Origin: Argentina anserina
Taxonomy: Eukaryota; Streptophyta; Magnoliopsida; Rosales; Rosaceae
Length of the DNA stretch: 64,000 nt
Assembly (NCBI RefSeq): GCF_933775445.1
Contig: NC_065877.1
Span: 20,336,001 to 20,400,000, forward strand
Direction of reading: 5' to 3'
Shown: piece by piece, positions 48,112 through 57,375 of the stretch
Numbering within the stretch: position 1 is the first letter of the stretch
Layout of the letters: every line of letters starts with the position of its first letter
Translations under genes and position numbers: made by a program
The notes under the pieces: model-generated
Seen by the model: the letters and a program-made list of their open reading frames with translations, nothing else
What the model was told of the DNA's origin: nothing
Databases searched by the model: none

Positions 48112-49010
48112 GAGGAAAAATGCTAGGATGCATGGAATCGGGTGCGGGTACATGGAAGCGAAGCGTTTGGAAACGCGGAAGCGATTTTTTTTTCAAAAAT
48201 CAAGGAAGCGGGTACATTTTGGAAGCGTTAGAATAATAAATATATATTATATACTATTTTTATCTTTTATTTTTAATTATTTTATCTAGTTTTAAAATAA
48301 CTTAATCACTATTAATAACTTTTTTTCTAAACCATGATTATCCTTGGTTATAGTAATATTAAAGCTTCCTTTCAAAATTCAAACAAAAGAATGTCCAGTA
48401 TGGTGTGAAAGTATTGACCACGTGAAAGTCAAAGAGACATCACTAGATGAAATTGAATAAAAAAAATTCGTCTTTTCTCTCTCTCGTCAAGATTTTCTTC
48501 ATATCTCACCCCAGCACTTTCTTTTTTATCTGACACATTAGATCAATTGATGCTATTCATCTTTAACCGCTTGAAGAAATTGAAAGAAGATGAGACGATA
48601 AGAGGAGGCTTAAGACATTGATTGATGAAATAGAGGAAAGGAAGGAATCGCGCTTCCAATTTGGAGGCCAACGCTTTCGTCGCGCTTCCAGTTAGGAAGC
48701 CAATGCTTCCACCGCGCTTCCAGTTTGGAAGCCAACGCTTCCGCTGCGCTCCCAAATCCTCCTTTTCTGGAATCGCGCTTCCGCTCCCGCTTCCACTTCC
48801 GAAGTGGGAATCGGTCGTCAAGGCAAGATTCCGTGCTATGTAGGAAAAATGCAACCTTTGTTATTGAGCCTGATCGTATTCTAGATAGATCCACAAAGAA
48901 GCTCCATAGAAAATAGGTGGAGTTAGTTAAAGTGTTGTGGAGTCACCATGATGAGGGCGATGCCTCTTGAGAGTTAGAGTCGGATATGAAGAAAAGATAT
49001 CCGTAGTTGT
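48112..49010 (+). pseudogene. Chromodomain tail, split by hAT-like insertion
   Basis: Left of the insertion the frame ends VIHHSSIEVRKN. Right of it, 48842-49010 continues with an IEPDRILDRSTKKL core, VELVKVLWSHH and a DMKKRYP end, which is the chromodomain of Tekay/Del-type chromoviruses. Two stops occur inside (TAG near 48915; TGA near 48970). This domain is what assigns the element to chromoviruses. Confidence 0.8.
48124..48841. mobile_element. Non-autonomous hAT-like element (718 bp)
   Basis: It is flanked by the direct repeat AGGAAAAATGC at 48113-48123 and 48842-48852, which covers an 8-bp hAT-type target duplication. The ends match imperfectly as inverted repeats (TAGGATGCATGGAATC versus TACATAGCACGGAATC). 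Dense subterminal GGAAGCG motifs point inward from the left (48155-48230) and CGCTTCC from the right (48650-48800), a hAT hallmark. No transposase is encoded. Confidence 0.72.
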
Positions 49011-49049
49011 TTGTTGAGTAGAACACTTGAATTTCGGGACGAAATTCCA

Positions 49050-49060
49050 TTAAGGGGGGT
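49050..49060 (+). other. Polypurine tract of gypsy element
   Basis: TTAAGGGGGGT lies just before the 3' LTR start, preceded by the ATTTCGGGACGAAATTCC-type block commonly seen before gypsy 3' LTRs. Confidence 0.8.
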
Positions 49061-49315
49061 ATAATATAATACCCTGATTTTTCGGGTTTGCGTTGTAAAA
49101 TTCTTGTAAGTCATTTAGCTTGAGAATTGAATAAAGGGCTTCTCACAAAAAAGTCACTTTATATCTACTAAATTAGAAAACAATCAACTAAGATTTTAAA
49201 ATTATAAAAAAGTCAGATAATTAAAAACTGTAAAGCGTTGCCCATAATATTAAAAATATTTACACTCGTGCCACTATAATAAATCTAACAACCATTTTTC
49301 TTTTTATTAAATCCA

Positions 49316-49745
49316 AATCAGTGCTTTCTACAGTCCTCAAGCTACTGAGATTGACAATTCCGACAAGGCCGTGGACGGCGATGCGGCGGGAGTAGTAACT
49401 GCCAGGGAAAGTGATGTCGACTCCGGAAATGGCGAATGATCGGTGTCGTTGACTTCTACATGGTGAATCGAATCCGAATTGTTGTGTCGTCGTGCCCAAA
49501 TCGATGAGCTTGGATCGAGCAAGGTTAGGGCCATCGTGTCGTGTCTGTCCTTCGTTGATGTCTGTGTAGGATGGAGGTCGGCGGTGCAACACTCTTGTTC
49601 GTCGAAGAAGATGTTTACATGGGTGAAGGAGGCGTTGGGAGGGAGCGTGAGGATCTCGATCTGGAGGCCAAAGGTGAATCCGCCGATCTACCACTGGAGC
49701 GAGATTGGCCCCTTGTTTTGTCGACGACCTCATCGGAGATAATAC
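49316..49745. other. GC-richer segment inside MULE, possible captured fragment
   Basis: Richer in G+C than the rest of the element and open over 60-200 codons in several frames on both strands. No frame resembles a family I know. Pack-type MULEs often carry host gene pieces, so capture is possible but unproven. Confidence 0.35.
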
Positions 49746-49974
49746 ATGGGTAGTTTTATGGGTGCCCATAGTAGTTTTTTTGTGAAAAATTTGATCAGAG
49801 ATGATGAAATGTTTGCTATAATAATTTTTTTTGACATTGATAGAGAGAGGCCATGATTTTGTTTCCAAGTTTTTAAGGCAAGAACATCAATAGGTAAATG
49901 ATGGTGTAAATGTTGCTATGACCGGTAGTGTAGATGACATCTTAGCCGTCACACTATCAGTCACACTAATTTTG

Positions 49975-50275
49975 TGCTGTGACAGATGGTGTGACAGGAA
50001 GTGTGATAGGTAGTGTGATATAGTGTGACAGCGGTTGTGATAAGTAGTGTGACATTAGTTGTGATAGGTAGTGTGACAACAGGTGTGACAGCGACTGTGA
50101 TATGTAGTGTGACAACGGCTGTAATAGGCAGTGTACAATAGTTGTGATAGGTAGTGTGATAGACGGTGTGATAGCAAGTGTGACAACGGCTGTGATATGT
50201 AGTGTGACAGTATGTGTGACAACATGTGTGACAGTAGCTGTGATAGGTAGTGTGACAATGGCTGTGACATGCCGA
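49975..50275. repeat. 12-bp TGTGACAG tandem array, copy 1
   Basis: About 25 degenerate units of TGTGA(C/T)AGNNNN; many are exactly 12 bp, others 9-11. The threonine/histidine/serine-rich open frames here are by-products of a unit divisible by three. Confidence 0.88.
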
Positions 50276-50359
50276 GAGGAAAGTATAAATATGTGAAATT
50301 TTGTTAAAATTCAAAGGAAATTGGTATGAGTATGGTCATAATGAAGAGAATAACTAGAA
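50264..50359. repeat. 95-bp tail, copy 1 (partner 51002-51098)
   Basis: The array ends in GACATGCCGAGAGGAAA and continues for about 95 bp to AATAACTAGAA, matching 51002-51098 at roughly nine of ten positions. Confidence 0.88.
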
Positions 50360-50480
50360 GTGTGATAAGAAGTGTGAAAAGTAGTGTAATACATCACATT
50401 AAATGTCGATATTTGGATTGTATGAGTTGATTTAAGAAGTTCAAGATCACATAATAATAAACAAAGGTAGGTTATTTCTA

Positions 50481-50521
50481 GTCCTTCTTCTTCTTCTTCT
50501 TCTTCTTCTTCTTCTTCTTCT
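50481..50521. repeat. (CTT)n microsatellite
   Basis: About 13 CTT units between the two TGTGACAG arrays. Confidence 0.93.
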
Positions 50522-50544
50522 GTTCACAACAGTCACATAAAACA

Positions 50545-51010
50545 TGTTGTGACATGAGGTGTGACAAAAGTGACTGTGACAGTGGTTGTGACAGTGGTTG
50601 TGACATGTAGTGTGATAAGGGTTGTGATATGTAGTGTGATATTGGTTGTGACAGGTAGTGTGATATTGGTTGTGACAGGTAGTGTGACAAGGGTGTGATA
50701 GTGGTTGTGACATGTACTGTGATAGAAGTTATGACAGGGGTTGTGATAGGAGTTGTGATAGGTAGTGTGACAGAGGTTGTGACATGGGCAATGTGTGTGA
50801 CAGTGGTTATGACAGTAGGTGTGACAGTGGGTGTGACAGTTAGTATAGTATGTAGTGTGATAGTGGCTGTGACAGGTAGTGTGACAAAGGTTGTGACAAT
50901 GGGTATGACAGTTAGTGTAAATAGATAGTGTGATAGATTATGTGACAGTGAGTGTGATAGCGGTTGTGACAGTAGATGTGACAGTGTTTGTGATAGTATA
51001 TGTGACATGC
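50545..51010. repeat. 12-bp TGTGACAG tandem array, copy 2, with duplicated tail to 51098
   Basis: The same degenerate unit as copy 1 over about 465 bp, followed by the second copy of the GACATGCCGAG tail (51002-51098). Array plus tail is therefore a duplicated module, with array lengths differing between copies. Confidence 0.88.
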
Positions 51011-53730
51011 CGAGAGGAAATATGGAAATATCCGAAATTTTATTAAAATTCAAATGAAATTGGTATAAGTATGCTCATAATGAAGAGAATAGCTAGAATT
51101 AGGGAACCTTGAGCTTCGGTTTCGCCATAGTTGCTTGGAGCACCGCCATCGATGGCGGCAACCCTTTGTGATGGTTGTTGGCCTTGTACGGTTGGTCGAT
51201 TTGGACTGGGTAGTATATCAAATGAAAGAGGGGAGCGAGATCTTTCTAACGGTACCAATTTCATCAAAATTATCGCCGGACGGGAAAGTTATGGCCGAAA
51301 TTAGAAAAAGAAGAAAAAAAACTGAGAAAGGACAAAACAGTCTAAATAATATTTTTAAAATAACTTTTTTCTAATTTTGTTGAGCTTTTTATAATTTTCA
51401 CTTAAATGTTATGATTTTTTTATAATTAATTCATAAGTAATAACCTTTTTCTAATATAAGTTGGGATATAGTAATTTTTTATAATTTGCTCTTGAATAAA
51501 TCACATTTTTTTTTCGTTTCCTCGTCGATGTCAAACGCAATAAAAAAACGTTACGTTTCCGCGACTCGGGATTCTTCTTTTATTCTGTCGCTCGTTTCCA
51601 AAACCTTCCTTCACGGAACTTGTAGGGCTCGTCGTTAGGAATTAGTGGACATGTCACACACCATAATCGGGCATTGTATGAAAAAGTTATTGTTGACGAA
51701 AGTTGGTTTCTGATTTTGAAAAATGTATAAAAGGAAGTTTTGGGAAACCCTAGGTTTCCAAAACAGGAAACCCTCTCTCTCTCTATCTCTCTATCTCTCT
51801 TTCTCTCTCTCACTTCTCACCCGTAGCCCTTTCCCCCTTCCCTCTCGACCTCGACCCTTTCTGGCGATCTCTTATCTCCGGCAACCGTGGCTCTCACCGC
51901 CGGTCCCAAAGGCAACGCACGGTCCTCAGCACCAACCCCTGGACTCGACACGCCACCTCACGCCGCATCGAAGCTCAATCGGCGATTCGAAGCTTCTTCT
52001 CCGGCGGCACCAGAGCACGGGGCCAGCTCATCTTCGCCGATCCTCACCACCGGTGCGACCTGCAAGCCATTGGGAGCTCAAATCGCGCCGCCACATCATC
52101 CTTCGCGAATTCAACCGCCGTCTGCGTCTCGAGCTTCGCGTGTACTACATGAGGGGTCAGTACAACGCGTGAGCGCCACGCACGGCTGCTGGAGGGCAGC
52201 GCGTGAACCCCACGTGGCGGCGCGTGAACAGTAATTCAAATTGTAAATTTTTGTAAAAGTAATTTCTGTAAGGTAAATGGTAAAAGTAATTTATATATAG
52301 TAAAAAAGTAAAAGTAATTTTGTACAGTAAATTGTAAAACTGATTTCTGAGCAGTAATTGTAAAAGTAAATATCTGAATAGTAAATCGGTAATTAGTATT
52401 TTACGTGAACAGTAATTACAATGAAACAGTACAATGGTGTACAGTAATACGTAAACAGTGTTTGCATGAACATTAATATGTGAATAGTATTTACGTGAAC
52501 AATAATTACATAAAAACCATAATATGCTGAACAGTAAAAAGTAGTACTAATTCCACATCTGAGGTTTTACGTAACATCTCTAACCAATTTATTATACAAC
52601 TAGGTGATCGACAAAACAAGTGAAAGAATTATTTTCGGTATGGAAATTACGCTCAGGAAAATAAGGTGAGTAAATCTCAATATGATGAGTCTACCCTTGG
52701 CAGTAATTCATATTTACGTTTTATTTAAAAGACCGAACTATGACATGTATATCATATAGTGGGTTGTGTATGTGTATAAATTGTAAATACGATAGATATA
52801 TATGGGTTGCTATATTATATACTGTCACATTCTTATTTCCAAATGAGTTTTATTATATCACCAATATTTATTTTATTGAGCAAGAGTCGCTTGGTTGTTG
52901 TACAATAACATGTGAGGATTGTATTGTACGTGGTTTTAACTTTGACTCATGTTAAAACGTTTTTCTGTCTTCAAACGTGTTGGCAGTATCGGAACCAAGC
53001 ATTGGCCAAGTGACAGTTACGATTCAGCTAGAGCTCTAGTCTATCTGCCGGTGTACTGCATGAGGGGTAACAGATGGGTTACATGGGTCTCATGAGTACC
53101 CATATTTTTATGATATTGGGTAACATATGGGTTGTCCAGTATCTGACGGCGTACTCATGAGGGGTAACATATGAGACCCTGGGTATCATGAGTACCCGTA
53201 TTATAAATGTAATTTGGGTAAACAGATGGGTTGCCTAATGTCTCATGAGTACACATATTTTCAGGTATTATTGGACATCCAAATGGACCATCCTGTGTCT
53301 TATGAGTGCATTTATATTTAAATATCATATGTATCTTCTTATGTTTACTAGGTGTGTTATACTGTTGATTTACTTATACGAGCTGCAAAACTTACTGGGT
53401 TTATGTTTACAATCCCGGTGCACCAATTCGATGGTGTAGGGGATAGTTCTGCAGGTGTGGATTAGCAGAATTGGAGGGCTACTCTAAATTTTTCGAAATT
53501 TATTATATCTATTTTTGGTGAGGATTGAGAGAATTTTTACATTTCCATTTGTTATAATGCTTGAATTATAAACTGGTTTGTAATAATCAAATTGACTGAG
53601 ACGTACTATGAACTCAGTTACGATACGCTGTGACTATAAGATGATTTCAATATATTTGAGATTGTTTTAGAATTTTTCATGGCTTCGATTTCACGTTTAT
53701 CACTTGAAATTTCGGAACTGTGACATAAAG

Positions 53731-54295
53731 AGCTACAAATTCCTTCATAGGATGTCTCAACCACAACCTTATCAACGTATGATCTGAATTTCATAACCAA
53801 GAAATATGAAGGAAGCTTCATATGTATTGTTCGAAAATCAAAGCCAAATTTTCTTACCTCCAATCCCCAAACTATACATATGAAGGAAGCTTCATGTATT
53901 GGTAGGGGATCGACGGTAAAAAGGTTTGTTTGTGTTGTTATTCGATGTCTTTATTTGTAAATTGATATGGTTTGACAAAGTCAACCATATATCACTTGAG
54001 AAAAAGAAAGTTATAAATACCCATTTGGGAGGTTTGAACGGTGAACTTCTGCTTAATTAATTCCTGAAAACAATTAGGAAAAAAAATTCGAAATTACAAA
54101 AAGAAACAAATCGAACGCATACATGTTGCATGCACACGTACGGCGTCGGGAGATCGAGAGACTAGTTAAGTAGTTATCATCACATGAAGCAAAATATTAA
54201 TTTTCTGGTTGCAACCTATAGGAACAGGTGTAATCGAAACATAATGAAACAATGATTTCTCGTGCAAGCAACGAGAATTAAAGGGTACGGAATAC
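53731..54295. other. Flank of gypsy insertion, no assigned gene
   Basis: A minus-strand frame near 53735-53863 contains SYFLVMKFRSYVDKVVVE and runs into the gypsy target site. It might be an exon of the broken pentapeptide gene or of another gene, but I cannot confirm it. The rest is AT-rich. A short repeat ATATGAAGGAAGCTTCATAT-like palindrome appears near 53800-53822 and 53877-53900. Confidence 0.35.
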
Positions 54296-54537
54296 CTATT
54301 TTTCACGCTCATGAACATCCTTGGAAACCATACGTGATATGTGGCGACCAGGTCCCCAACCAAAATCCGCACCATCAAGCTTAGCACCCTCTGTGTGCGC
54401 TTTTCTGAGATCAACTCCTTCGACGAAATAAGCTCCACACAGTTATTCTTTTCTCAAATTTGTATTAGTAAACATGGCACCGCAACAATAGGCATGCCAC
54501 AGATTAAGTACTTCTTCAAAGTTAGCAGTTGTGAGAT
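54296..54537 (-). pseudogene. BTB/pentapeptide-repeat gene fragment, downstream part
   Basis: The minus strand encodes pentapeptide repeats: TANFEE at the high-coordinate end, then GAMFTNTNLRKE, a stop, GVDLRKAHTEGAKLDGADFG, and a possible donor (ATAG|GTATT at 54295/54296). The A(D/N)LXX spacing is the pentapeptide beta-helix signature. It continues the fragment at 57162-57375 once the intervening element is removed. Confidence 0.72.
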
Positions 54538-57161
54538 GACGGGCGGGACTCGGCCCATGAGTGGCGGGTCCGGGCCGAGATTTAATATATTTAAATTTGT
54601 AACAGACTGAGTATTTTCACAAATCTTTAACCTCGTCTATCTAAAGCGGGTCTTTCGGGTTTTTGTAGGCCGGGCCTTGCGGGATTGTATTAAAAAAAAC
54701 ATAATACTTTTATTTAAGGATTTATAACAATAAAATAATTATTAGAAAATATTCTAAAAAAAGTCACAAATAAATTATAGTTTCGAAATATTGTCGATCG
54801 ACACTGGTAGATGTGATCGATATATATATTTAGAGGTCATGTTTCATCCGTTTTGAACATGGTTTGATCGTCCGTACATACACTCAACCAAAAAAGATGC
54901 GTTTTGACATAATAAAACTCCATTGACCGGGGCTTTGCCAAATGAATTTCCTCGTTGCGACCACAGACGATCAATGACAAAAATTAGATGATTTCAAATA
55001 TGTAATAACTTTATAGGCATTCGCATCTCGGTAATGGGTCATCCCTTAGGGCATATCAGTGGTGTTTTTGGTTTACCAGAAATTCCGACAGTCAAACGAG
55101 GTTCGAATTGGATGAAATTTTAAAATGACCACTAAATATATATACTGATCACATCAGATGGTGTCGCTTGATTCCAAGAAGTTTCCTTCATATAGTCGCT
55201 TCATAATGCAATAGTTTTATTATAAACCTAATATAAAAGTTATGATACAGTAATTGACACTTCGGCGATCGACAACTCCAGTTCAAAATATGATCGGTTG
55301 ACACAGTTGATGTGATTAGTATATATATTTAGGGAACCCGTAAAAATTTCGTCCGTTTTGGACATGGTTTAACCTTCCGTACTTACTGTCAACAAAAAAA
55401 GAGGCGTTTTGATATATTAAAACCCTCATTTACCGGGGCTTTGCCAAATGAGTTTCCTCAGTGCAACCGCGCACGATAAATAATAGAAATTAGGTGATTT
55501 CAGATATGAAAACGGCTTTCGACATTCGCAGCTTTGTAATAGGTCTCCCTTAGGGCATATTAGTGGTGTTTTCGGTTTACCGGAAATTCCGACGGTCAAA
55601 CGAGATCCGAATCGGGAGAAATTTTTACAGGGTCACTAAATATATATATCGATCATATCGGCTAGTGTCAATTGATCCCGATAAGTTTTCTTCATATAGT
55701 CATTTCATAACACGATAGTTTTATTCTATACATAATATAAAAGGTTATGACACATTAGTGGACACTTAGGCGATCGACAACTCCAGTTCGAAATATAGTC
55801 GATCGACACCATCAGATGTGATCGGTATATATATTTAGAGACCCGTAAAAATTTAGTTTGTTTTGGACTTGGTTGGACCGTTCGTACATACGGTCAACCA
55901 AAAAAGATGTGTTTTGACATATTGAAACCCCATTGACTGGGACTTTGTCAAATGGGTTTCCTCAGTGCGACCGCGCACGATAAATAACAAAAATTAGGTG
56001 ATTTCAGATATGCAAACGGCTTTCGGCATTCACATCTTTATAATGGGTTCTCCATTAGGACATATTAGTGGTGTTTTCGGTTTATTGGAAATTCCAACGA
56101 CCAAACAAGATCCAAATTAGATGAAATTTTTACAGGGTCACTAAATATAAGTACCGATCACATCGACTGATGTCAATTAATCTCGAGAAGTTTCCTTCAT
56201 ATAGTCACTTCATAATGTGATAGTTTTATTTTAAACCTAGCATAAAGGTTATGATACATTAGTGGACACTTCGGCGATCGACAACTCCGGTTCTACATAC
56301 GGTCGATCAACACCAGCAGATCTATATATTTAGGGACCCCGTAAAAATTTTGTCCATTTTAGATATACTTTGACCATCTGTATATACGGTTAACAAAAAG
56401 AGGTATTTTGACATATTAAAACCCCATTGACCGGGCTTTGCCAAATGAGTTTATTCGGTGCGACCGCACACGATCGGTAACAAAAATTAATTGATTTCGG
56501 ATATGTAAACGGCTTTCAACGTTCGCATCCTAGTATTGGGTCATTCCTTATGGCATATCAATGGTGTTTTCGGTTTACCGAAAATTCTGACAGTCATACG
56601 AGGTCTGGGCTTGTTTTTCGTTGATCTCTTACTGGTGAATCATCACTCGAACCTGGAACCGAAGGACTTACATGTTCGTTGAGTCAAATTAGATGAATTT
56701 TTTAACAGTCCCTAAATATTAGTACTAATAACATCAGTTGGTGTCGATTAATCCCGAGAAGTTTACTTCATATAGTTGCTTCATAATGCTATAATTTTAT
56801 TTTAATTCTAGTATAAAGTTATAATATAAAGAAATATAAAATTTTAAATATGATTTTATTAAAAGATATAATATTTTATGTATAATTATTACCAAAAAAG
56901 ACATATAATTGATATATGTATAATATATTATATGCATAAATAATATTTTATTTCTTGGTGGGTTTTTACGGGCCGGGCCTTGCGGCTTTTGGCGGGTCGG
57001 GTTTCACTTCTCTAACTACTAAGCCCGGCCCTCTTCTCATGCGAGATTTTGACGGGCTTTTGACGGACCGGGTTTCTCACAGGCCAGGCCGGGTAAAAGT
57101 CCATTGAGTTTGCGGACCTCCGCGGACTTTTTGAATCCGCGGGCTAAATAATGAGACCTAC
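54538..57161. mobile_element. Unclassified 2.6-kb insertion with ~500-bp tandem repeats
   Basis: It is bounded by TGAGAT at 54532-54537 and 57162-57167. Deleting it with one copy reconnects pentapeptide sequence in frame (ADLTTANFEE), so the boundaries are good. GGGCCGGGCCTTGCGG-type blocks occur near both ends in the same orientation (about 54668-54680 and 56969-56985), within GC-rich terminal regions. No transposase, LTR pair or clear inverted terminal repeat was seen. The superfamily is uncertain; hAT-like elements often have such GGGCCGGGCC ends. Confidence 0.65.
54775..56830. repeat. Four tandem copies of a ~500-bp repeat
   Basis: The ordered markers CGATCGACA, TATATATTTAG, ACATGGTTT, CGGGGCTTTGCCAAATG and CACTAAATAT recur four times. 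CACTAAATAT-type marks lie near 55131, 55633, 56141 and 56707, giving periods of about 502, 508 and 566. The last is longer because of a ~65-bp extra segment near 56605-56685. Copies are perhaps 80% alike, so the amplification is not recent. Confidence 0.85.
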
Positions 57162-57375
57162 TGAGATCTGCAGATGCAATTCAAACATATCTCATATGTC
57201 TGCTTTGAAGAAGTTACTATCTTTCAGACAAGCAGATTCTAGTACCGCGTTACACATAATTGCACGGTGAAAGATGGCTCCCTCAGCGTTCGCATGGTTG
57301 ACTTTGCCCGAGTAAGATTGGCACCGGAGAAACATACATTTTCAAGCATGCATAAGTAAAGTCTATACCATATAG
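57162..57375 (-). pseudogene. BTB/pentapeptide-repeat gene fragment, middle part
   Basis: The minus-strand reading gives IDFTYACLK, CFSGANLTRAKVNHANAEGA, CNAVLESACLKDSNFFKADI, then a stop. These are regular pentapeptide repeats with a central leucine/phenylalanine. Its high-coordinate end is the TATAG target of the solo LTR. Across that LTR the frame joins the FRGVNLCGLDLSNLDLYG piece at 60354-60405. Confidence 0.8.

Larger units (their letters stand above)
49136..51491. mobile_element. Mutator-like (MULE) non-autonomous element, 2356 bp
   Basis: It is flanked by a perfect 9-bp duplication TTGAATAAA (49127-49135 and 51492-51500) and splits otherwise continuous LTR sequence. The ends form a long imperfect inverted repeat of about 100 bp: GGGC...CAAAAAAGTCAC with AAATTAGAAAA on the left, against GAGC...TAAAAAATTAC with ATATTAGAAAA read inward from the right. 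A 9-bp duplication with long inverted ends is characteristic of Mutator-like elements. No transposase is present. The interior holds a GC-richer segment, two TGTGACAG arrays and a CTT run. Confidence 0.82.
41527..53725 (+). mobile_element. Ty3/gypsy chromovirus (Tekay/Del-like), with nested insertions
   Basis: LTRs at 41527-43873 and 49065-53725 (the latter containing an insertion) are flanked by the perfect duplication TAAAG at 41522-41526 and 53726-53730. The primer site and purine tract are in place. The interior reads gag, protease, reverse transcriptase, RNase H, integrase, chromodomain on the plus strand, the gypsy order. Frameshifts and stops interrupt every gene. Without the two nested elements it would be about 9.1 kb. 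Comparing the first ~70 bases of both LTRs shows about one difference in ten, so it is an old insertion. Confidence 0.94.
49065..53725 (+). repeat. 3' LTR of gypsy element, interrupted by a Mutator-like insertion
   Basis: LTR sequence runs 49065-49135 and resumes at 51492-53725. It starts TATAATACCC, with the usual TG mutated to TA, and ends TGTGACA, followed by the TAAAG target copy. Without the insertion it is about 2.3 kb. It keeps the TATAAAAGG box (about 51727), the CT-rich leader, the ACAGTAA-rich module and the GGTAACAGATGG-type repeats. Confidence 0.92.

Noticed and set aside
50055..51053. Threonine/histidine/serine-rich open frames on both strands
   Set aside because: By-products of the 12-bp TGTGACAG repeat and the CTT run; the unit length is divisible by three and lacks stops.
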